DNA from: Candidatus Methanoprimaticola hominis
GTDB lineage: Archaea > Thermoplasmatota > Thermoplasmata > Methanomassiliicoccales > Methanomethylophilaceae
DNA: 10,251 nucleotides
Reading direction: 5' to 3'
NCBI GenBank assembly: GCA_006954465.1
Contig: LVVU01000041.1
Coordinates: forward strand, 11,533-21,783
Numbering within the stretch: the first letter of the stretch is position 1; each line of letters opens with the position of its first letter. Positions 1 through 6,400 of this stretch are shown one piece after another. The notes below the pieces were generated by a model that worked only from the letters and a program-made list of their open reading frames with translations, was not told where the DNA came from and ran no database searches. Position numbers and translations under genes: made by a program.

Positions 1-760
1 TGACCACGGTCCACTCGGACCACTTGTGGCCGAGGGCGGGGATAGTCTCCGTCCTGGTCTCTCCGCAGGAGCATTTGTAGGTCTTGATTCCCGGTTCCGT
101 GCAGGTCGGTTTCTTGGTCACCGTTCCGGAGTCCCAAGTGTGGACGTGCGGCGAATCCGAAACGGATATCGAGCAGGTGGCCTTGAGATCCCCGACCGAT
201 GCGGTGATGACGGCCGTACCGGCGGAAACCGCCTTGACAGTGCCATTCGACACCGTAGCGACGGAAGTATTGGACGAATTCCATACGATATCCTTCTCGA
301 CCGCATCGGCAGGGACCACTGAGGCTTTCAGAACGATCGTCTCCCCGACCGTCATCGGGACGGACGTGTAGTCTATCGTCACTCCTGTCGCATGGATCAC
401 TTCGGCGACGGTGATGGCGATATGCCAATCGTCATCGCCGCATACTACACGCAACGTGTGCGTTCCTATAGACAGCCCTCCGGGGACGGCGAACATACCT
501 GGATTGACTGGAATAGGAGCCGAGGTCATGCCACCGTCTATGGAAACGGTGAAGTAATCCGCACCTGGTTTGTCGGAGAAGGATACGGTCAAGATGCCGT
601 AACCCGGATTCGACGAATCGATATAGCTGACAGAAACCCCGTCGTGCGACGCCGTACCCTGATTCTCTCCTGCCGTGTCGATACCCGGAAGCATCAACAC
701 AATGGCCTGGAGCAACATCAGGGATATCGCCAGGATCGCTGTCGCTTTCTTGCTATCCAT
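1..760 (-). CDS. Secreted Ig-like (Big2) surface protein with Cys/His repeats, N-terminal part
   Basis: The first 253 codons are present and the C-terminus lies beyond the left edge. Residues 1-30 form a signal peptide (MDSKKATAILAISLMLLQAI, then a hydrophobic stretch ending near DTA). Residues 41-120 look like a small beta-sandwich module. Residues 125-200 match a bacterial Ig-like group 2 (Big2) domain, with the typical run of a valine-tryptophan strand, SVATV, NGTVKAVSAGTAVITA. Residues 205-250 are a repeat common in Gram-positive surface proteins: HTW, then PTCTEPG, YKCSCG and IPALGH, and a second copy begins at HKWSEW. I chose the start at 760 because AAGGTGG lies four bases before it; an in-frame ATG at 778 overlaps the previous gene's stop. 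This is the fourth gene of the putative operon. Its role is probably surface adhesion or display; the ligand is unknown. Membrane anchoring cannot be judged without the missing end. Confidence 0.85.
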   Translation of the reverse strand, partial: MDSKKATAILAISLMLLQAIVLMLPGIDTAGENQGTASHDGVSVSYIDSSNPGYGILTVSFSDKPGADYFTVSIDGGMTSAPIPVNPGMFAVPGGLSIGTHTLRVVCGDDDWHIAITVAEVIHATGVTIDYTSVPMTVGETIVLKASVVPADAVEKDIVWNSSNTSVATVSNGTVKAVSAGTAVITASVGDLKATCSISVSDSPHVHTWDSGTVTKKPTCTEPGIKTYKCSCGETRTETIPALGHKWSEWTVV

Positions 761-764
761 GCGC

Positions 765-771
765 CCACCTT
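765..771 (-). promoter_or_regulatory. Ribosome-binding site for the left-edge Ig-like gene
   Basis: On the minus strand AAGGTGG lies four bases before the ATG at 760 and complements the archaeal 16S rRNA 3' end. It decides the start: the alternative in-frame ATG at 778 has only AGGAG one base upstream, too close for normal spacing. Confidence 0.65.
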
Positions 772-774
772 GGC

Positions 775-3414
775 TCATGCTCCTGCTCTGACGACCGTCA
801 GCGGCTGCCCGTAGTAGAATAGTCTGTTGTTGCCATCGGCAATGATGCCGTTCACCTTGTATTGCGCATTCCCATCGCCGTTGACATCGACGGTGTAGTA
901 TCCGTATCTCATAGAATCGCCAGCTACGACCGGAGTTCCGTTGAAGCTGAGCGTGAGCCCGGAATCGATGGTGAGATCGACCGTTGCATAAACGGTCGGA
1001 ACTACTTCCTTGACATACGGCGTGCTGTAGAGCACGGAATCGATCTCGTAGCAGCATGTCACCGTGACTGACTCCATCTTGGGAACGTCTTCAGGTGAGA
1101 ATATTGCCCTATTCTCGTCCTTGGTCATCTCGACAATACCTCTTAAGAACGGATTGAGTACCATTCCCTCAGGCAGTTCGACATATGCGGAATACGTTAC
1201 AACGAGCGTCTTATCAGGTGCATCCGCACCAGATTCCACGGACAATATAACGGATTGTCCACCGTTAACGAACTGTTCGACGGTTACGGAGTTGATGAGT
1301 TTCGATTCTTCGATGATACCTGTCCTAGCATAGATCGTGGTATCAGTTTCCAACGGCTTGGTCGGATCGAATGCGTTCTTGAACTCCGGATCGATGAACC
1401 AACCGAACGACATTCCTGCAGGTACTGAAGGGTTGTCCAGCACCAGCGGATCAAAGGAAGTAACAATTCTGACATCCTTGCTGTTCCCGATGATGATGGT
1501 GACTTCGATGGCCTGATAGAACTTGGTGCGGTCATCGGCCTTGGATACGAAGGTCCTGCCTTTGAGGTTGTCTGCGTTCACAGCCATCTCCGCTCCGGAG
1601 ACGTCGTAGAACGCGATGCCGTTCTGAGCGTACATCTTGGTGATGCCCGAAGGGAACGAGATCCTTTCGAGCGATGTGCATTTCGACAGCGCGTCTTTGG
1701 ATATCCTGGTGACGGTATCGGGGATGACCAGTTCCGTCGCATCGCCGGTTCCCAGAACCAGCCTGACGAGCTTGGTGCCGCCCTTCCCCCCTCCGTAATC
1801 GAGAGCGTAGACTGCTCCGTCCTTCACCTGGTAGTAACCGTTCTCCGCGGTCTGCTTGATATGCTTGACCGAAGGGATCTGGAGAAGCTGCTGCACCCAC
1901 TTGTCGAGTCCGCCCGAGTCTGACATGGAGCCGACCAGCCACGTTCCGATATCTATCGTCTCGATGCTGATCCCGTTGGTTGAGATGTTGTTGATGGCAT
2001 ACTGCCCGGACAGCCTTATCTCCTTGAGCGAAGAGCAACCCTCGAAAGCGCTCAACTCCAGACCGTTCTTGTAATCGACGCCGACATCGAGACTCTCGAG
2101 CGCGGTGCATCCCTTGAAGAATCCGGGCGAGAGGTTCACGAAGGAGTTCTCGAACTCGCTGAATATCTTCACCGATCTGAGATTCTTGCAATCCATGAAG
2201 ACATTGTTCTCGAAGTTCGCGGTCGCCCCGTTCCAGGTATTCACCTTTATCTCTATGCTCTCCAGGCCCGAGCCGCTGAATGCAGACCGTCTCAGCCCCA
2301 TATTGTCTACAGCCCTGCCGGAGAAGTCGAAGCTCCTCAGCGATTCGCATCCGGCGAACATCTCCTTGGAGATGGTCACTGATCCTATCGAGGTGCTGTA
2401 GATGATGTTCACATCGCTCAGCCGCTTGCAGTCCTTGAACAACCCCTCCGGGAAGACATAGCTGGCACGTATCGGTACATCCTTGAACGAAACCTGGTAG
2501 AGGGTTATGCTTTCGATTCCGGAACCGGATAGGGCCCCCGTGCCCATCTTGATCGACGGGTAGGTGGTGATCTCCTTCAGCGAGGTGCATCCGCTGAAAG
2601 CATAGTCCCCGATGGTGCGTGACGGACCGGACCAATCCGCTGCGTTGTACACTTCCGGCTCGATCTCATCGTATCCGATGACGACCTTCTCCAGCGAGGT
2701 GCATCCCTCGAAGGCGTTGTTGCCGACGGTCGTGACGGATTTGGGGATCCTGACGGTCTTCAGAGCGGTGTATCCCTTGAACTTCCCCTCGGGTATACCG
2801 GTGACGCCTTCCAGGAAGACGATCTCCGTGACCTTGTTCTTGGATTCCTCTGTCAGAGCGGTGTAGTCGAAATCCACTCCGATCTCCAGCTTGGATGTTG
2901 GATCAGGAGTTTTTCCGGCTATGTATACGCTATTAATTGTAAAGACCGGACTGACGTCATTTCCAGATGTGTCCTCTATAAAACCATTATCTCCGAGAGA
3001 GACGTTGAAAACGCGTTCACCAGAGATCGGGTCTGCCGAAACTTCGAAGATAAGGCTTAACAGCACTCCGTCACCTTTTAGATCCACCAGGTCGTTGCTA
3101 CTTTCACTGACACCGATCTTTATCTTCCCCGATTTCTGATAATCGGCTATCTGACTACCATTTTGATAATAGATCTCGAGCTTGTATGAGGTTCCATCCG
3201 TCGTCGCCCCTTTGTATATAAGAGCGGAATTGTCGAATTCTACGTAGAATTCCGCAATGTTGAATCCCGGGTTCGATGACACATGGATGGGAACGACCAC
3301 CCCGTCTCCTGCCGAATACTCGGTAGCATCGACAGAATCGGATGGCACGGCCAATAGGCATAACGCCATCGCCGCGACCAATAGCATCGTCGCTGACAAT
3401 TTGCTTCTCATCAT
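775..3414 (-). CDS. Secreted cohesin-domain BspA-type leucine-rich repeat protein
   Basis: The product is 879 aa. Residues 1-30 are a signal peptide ending at SDSVDA. Residues 31-168 resemble a type I cohesin: AGDGVVVPIHV, then FYVEFDNSALIYKG, then KGDGVLLSLIFEV, and a last strand ending VYIAGK, in the order of known cohesins. Residues about 176-620 carry roughly eleven BspA/LRR_5 repeats marked by FEGCTSLEKV, MDCKNLRSV and similar. Residues 631-699 form an InlB B-type repeat (FGWFIDPEF, then TTIYARTG). The remaining 180 residues are beta-rich and unrecognised. Cohesins bind dockerins in a calcium-dependent way; the upstream gene ends in a dockerin, so the two products may bind each other. 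I chose 3414 (3411 is equally possible) because it directly precedes the signal peptide and follows AGGT; the frame stays open to an ATG at 3477. There is no C-terminal membrane segment. The exact domain limits are estimates. Confidence 0.9.
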   Translation of the reverse strand: MMRSKLSATMLLVAAMALCLLAVPSDSVDATEYSAGDGVVVPIHVSSNPGFNIAEFYVEFDNSALIYKGATTDGTSYKLEIYYQNGSQIADYQKSGKIKIGVSESSNDLVDLKGDGVLLSLIFEVSADPISGERVFNVSLGDNGFIEDTSGNDVSPVFTINSVYIAGKTPDPTSKLEIGVDFDYTALTEESKNKVTEIVFLEGVTGIPEGKFKGYTALKTVRIPKSVTTVGNNAFEGCTSLEKVVIGYDEIEPEVYNAADWSGPSRTIGDYAFSGCTSLKEITTYPSIKMGTGALSGSGIESITLYQVSFKDVPIRASYVFPEGLFKDCKRLSDVNIIYSTSIGSVTISKEMFAGCESLRSFDFSGRAVDNMGLRRSAFSGSGLESIEIKVNTWNGATANFENNVFMDCKNLRSVKIFSEFENSFVNLSPGFFKGCTALESLDVGVDYKNGLELSAFEGCSSLKEIRLSGQYAINNISTNGISIETIDIGTWLVGSMSDSGGLDKWVQQLLQIPSVKHIKQTAENGYYQVKDGAVYALDYGGGKGGTKLVRLVLGTGDATELVIPDTVTRISKDALSKCTSLERISFPSGITKMYAQNGIAFYDVSGAEMAVNADNLKGRTFVSKADDRTKFYQAIEVTIIIGNSKDVRIVTSFDPLVLDNPSVPAGMSFGWFIDPEFKNAFDPTKPLETDTTIYARTGIIEESKLINSVTVEQFVNGGQSVILSVESGADAPDKTLVVTYSAYVELPEGMVLNPFLRGIVEMTKDENRAIFSPEDVPKMESVTVTCCYEIDSVLYSTPYVKEVVPTVYATVDLTIDSGLTLSFNGTPVVAGDSMRYGYYTVDVNGDGNAQYKVNGIIADGNNRLFYYGQPLTVVRAGA
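2911..3324 (-). other. Cohesin-like domain coding segment
   Basis: This segment encodes residues 31-168 of the 879-aa LRR protein. The pattern fits the nine-strand cohesin fold: a glycine followed by a VVVPIHV strand, a short strand with an FDNSAL turn equivalent to the F-x-YDP region, a central DLKGDGVLLSLIFEV strand, and a final GFIEDT to VYIAG stretch. It sits directly after the signal peptide, so it would be exposed at the mature N-terminus. By hand count the DNA at 2881-3240 is about 45% G+C, against about 55-60% in three sampled LRR lines of the same gene. The family call rests on motif order by eye. Confidence 0.75.
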
Positions 3415-3418
3415 AATT

Positions 3419-3422
3419 ACCT
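3419..3422 (-). promoter_or_regulatory. Weak ribosome-binding site for the cohesin-LRR gene
   Basis: AGGT on the minus strand lies four bases before the ATG at 3414 and seven before the ATG at 3411. It is weaker than the sites of the neighbouring genes but favours these starts over the upstream in-frame ATG at 3477. Confidence 0.4.
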
Positions 3423-3433
3423 GTGTGTATGAT

Positions 3434-3466
3434 GCAGGCCGCATCACGAATCGGTATGCGGCCTGC
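3434..3466. repeat. Perfect 11-bp inverted repeat (stem-loop) in the intergenic spacer
   Basis: The arms GCAGGCCGCAT (3434-3444) and ATGCGGCCTGC (3456-3466) are perfect complements around an 11-nt loop. It occupies most of the 59-nt gap between the dockerin gene's stop and the cohesin gene's start, ending 11 bases before the AGGT site. In the minus-strand transcript it is not followed by a U-run, so it does not look like an ordinary intrinsic terminator. On the plus strand it is followed by GTTTGTTT, but no plus-strand gene needs ending there. A role in processing, mRNA stability or differential expression is inference. Confidence 0.7.
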
Positions 3467-3473
3467 GTTTGTT

Positions 3474-6400
3474 TCATGCAGAAGTCTCTTTTATCAAGAC
3501 CTTCAGTGCCCGCAAGTCCTTCAGATTCACCAATCCATCGCCGTCGACGTCATCTGCCGAGGTCTGGATGGAATTCTTACGGTTTGCCTTCCAGACCTGA
3601 AGGTCCTTGAGGTCGACCATTCCGTCGCCGTTGACATCGCCGACCCACATGGCCTTGAAGGTGACATCGGCGGAAGCGGTCATGCCCGAGACGTATCCGT
3701 CCCATCCTTTGAACTCGATCTTGCTGCTGTTCTTGTTCACAGGAGTGTCAGGGAGGGTTATCTCCTGACCCTCGGTCACCTGAATAGTCTCCGATCCCCA
3801 TTGGGTCTCGAACGTCACAGCGTATTGCTTCACCTGAGCGGCGTCGAACTTCGCGTAGAACGTCTTGTCGCCATAGACTCCTATGGGGATCGAAGCGATG
3901 GACTCACCCTCGAAATTCCCGTTATCGTACCATCCCAGGAACTTGTGGCCACTCCATTCCGGAACGGGCAGTTCCGAACCTTCGGAGGCATAGTACCTAA
4001 GACCATCCACAGCGTCGCCCGGAGTGATGAAGGAGATCTTGTACGACGGCGCGATGCAGAAGAGATATCCCGAATCGTTGTAGTACAGGATCTCGCCGTG
4101 AGGTCCGAAGTGCACGATCTGGCTGGAGTATTCGCGGGTGTCGATCACATCCCTGAGCGGAATCGAAGTCAGGGTATTGGTTCTCTGGTCATGCTCGAAG
4201 ATATAGAGCGTCCTGGACGAATCGTACGGCACCAGATAGGAGTACACCTTGTCTCCCTGGACCGAGACCGCCATGTTCCCATGGCTCATCATGGAAGATA
4301 CCGACTTGACCGTCTTCATGGTCTCCATGTCTATGACTCTGAAGGTGGTCCCCGCATTGATGTAGCCGTAATCTCCTACGACAATCAGAGAGGACGGATA
4401 ACTGGTCGTTCCCAGTTTGTAGTAGCGGACCGTCACCGGATCGAACACCCCGTCCGATCCCAGATCGATGGAAGCTATCGAATTCCAGGAACCAGGAGCC
4501 GTGGAGAACATGTTGGAGTTGGGGGAGTATGTGTTGAAGTACGCCGTGCCGTTGTAGTAGCTGATGTACCCTGTGTTCAGATTGCCTGATTCTATCTCGT
4601 CGAATCTGAACGAGTCTATGTACTGCAACGTATCGATGTCATACGTCACCAGATACCTGTTCTGATCGCGGTCCCCGTCGAATTCCAGACCGATTATGAA
4701 TCTGTCTGTGAATATCAGATTGGATTGGCCCTGGTACCACGATATGTAGTGGGTGTATCTCGCGTCACCCGAGACCACCGGCAGCTGGATGTTGTTGGAA
4801 TCGGGATCCGAATCCGTTGCACTGAACTTGTAGACTCCGGAGTCGGTGAACACATAGAAGTACCCCTCGTTGTAGTAGGTCTTCAGTTCGCTCGATGGCC
4901 TGCCCTCCTCCAGATGGAGTCTGAACACCGGATTCAGATCCGCATCGTACACCTGGCCGGCGAATCCTGCCAGGACATATCCGTTACCGACCGTGACCAT
5001 GTTGTAGTAGAGCGAACTGGTGATCTTGCCCGTATCCACCTTCTTCACGATCTCCCCGGTGAGGAGGTCGATCTTGAAGATCTCGGTATCGGACCATGAA
5101 TACACGTAGTCGCCAAGGATGGACGGCGTGTACACCATGCCGTTGAATCCCTTGGTACCGATGGCCTTCCATACCATCTTGCATTCGTCCAGCGATGTGG
5201 GCGTCTTGATGTCGGTCTCAAGGTACGGGTAGGACGAGAGCGTGTACTCGGATGTCACGTGCACCTTCATGTCGGCTTCCGCTTCGAGAACGCGCCTGTT
5301 CTCTATCGACTTCACAGAAACCCCATTCACGATCCACTCCCGGGCCTCGAAGCCGATGGTCGGACGATAGCTGAGGAGAAGGGTCGTGTCGTTAAGCACG
5401 GACTCCCCGCTCTGTATCGTGCGATTCAGATTGAGGTCTTTGATGGTGATCGTACCGTTGTCGGCGTCAGCGACGATCTTGCGGTACACAGGCTCGGAGA
5501 CCCATCCAGCTTCGACAGATATGTCGGATACCACGCCCTTGGTGAAATCGAAGAGCTCGCCATCGACATACCATCCGGTGAAGGTCTGCCCCTCCCTGGT
5601 CGGAATGCCGGGGAATGGTACGAGATGTCCCGATACCACGGAAACGGTGGAATAGGGATCTGCTCCATTCACGGATACGAATGTGACGGTGCGTTCGGCG
5701 ATAGGTCTGATGCCGTTTACCTCCAGTTTGCAGTCCGATACGACATCGTACGAGCATACATACCTGGATCCCGACTTCTCGAACCGAAGGGGTTCGCCGT
5801 TGATCTTCACCGACAGACCTTCTCCGGAGACCTCGTACCCCTTCTCGGGGATGATTCCTATCACGATGCGCGTGCCATGGGTTATTCCATCGGTATTCAG
5901 AAGCGAATACGATACCGCTGCTCCACGTACCGCGTCAGTTGTCAGAGCGTATTTGTTCAAAACGATGTTGTTGAATGACAGGATCTTGGAACCCTGGAAT
6001 TGCGGAATCACGTACGATCCGTCGGATTCTGGAGACAGAACGGCAGAGCCGTCCTTCAGTTCGTATTCCGATCTGTTGTATGGATTCTTCAAATTCAGAG
6101 TCAGCCGCACAATGTTGCTCTCAGCTCCTATTCCGAGCGTGGCAGAATCCTTGGGGATCTGTACAAGAAGGAGGCCGTCGCCTGCGCGTACGAAATACCC
6201 GCCGAACAGCTCCAGCGTGTTTCTGTTGATTCCGGGAGTGGTCTTCAGACTGTCGACCACCTCTACGGAAGCACGGTAATCGAAAAAGACGTAGGCATGT
6301 ATGGTGGCATCCATTCCGAATGTCGGAGCATCCTTAAGCGAGTCTATAGCCACATTTCTAACGTACCTCATGGACAGGACGTCCAGGTACTCCACCGAAT

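Noticed and set aside
710..780. DVNGDGNAQYK near the C-terminus of the 879-aa protein (nt about 865-885) as a second dockerin or half-dockerin
   Set aside because: Only one loop-like motif is present, the ninth and twelfth ligand positions do not fit, and the flanks are beta-rich and not helical. It may be a chance calcium-loop look-alike.
1532..2635. 367-codon minus-strand open frame overlapping the cohesin-LRR gene
   Set aside because: It is a different frame over the LRR repeats, with low-complexity Arg/Gln/His-rich translation, a typical shadow of repeated LRR codons.
3434..3475. Stem-loop plus GTTTGTTT as a plus-strand intrinsic terminator
   Set aside because: There is no convincing plus-strand gene upstream, and the T-run is interrupted by G.
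3423..4589. Long plus-strand open frame (388 codons) and other plus-strand frames
   Set aside because: They lie antisense to well-supported genes, lack recognisable domains or signal peptides, and are explained by the GC-biased third codon positions of the minus-strand genes.
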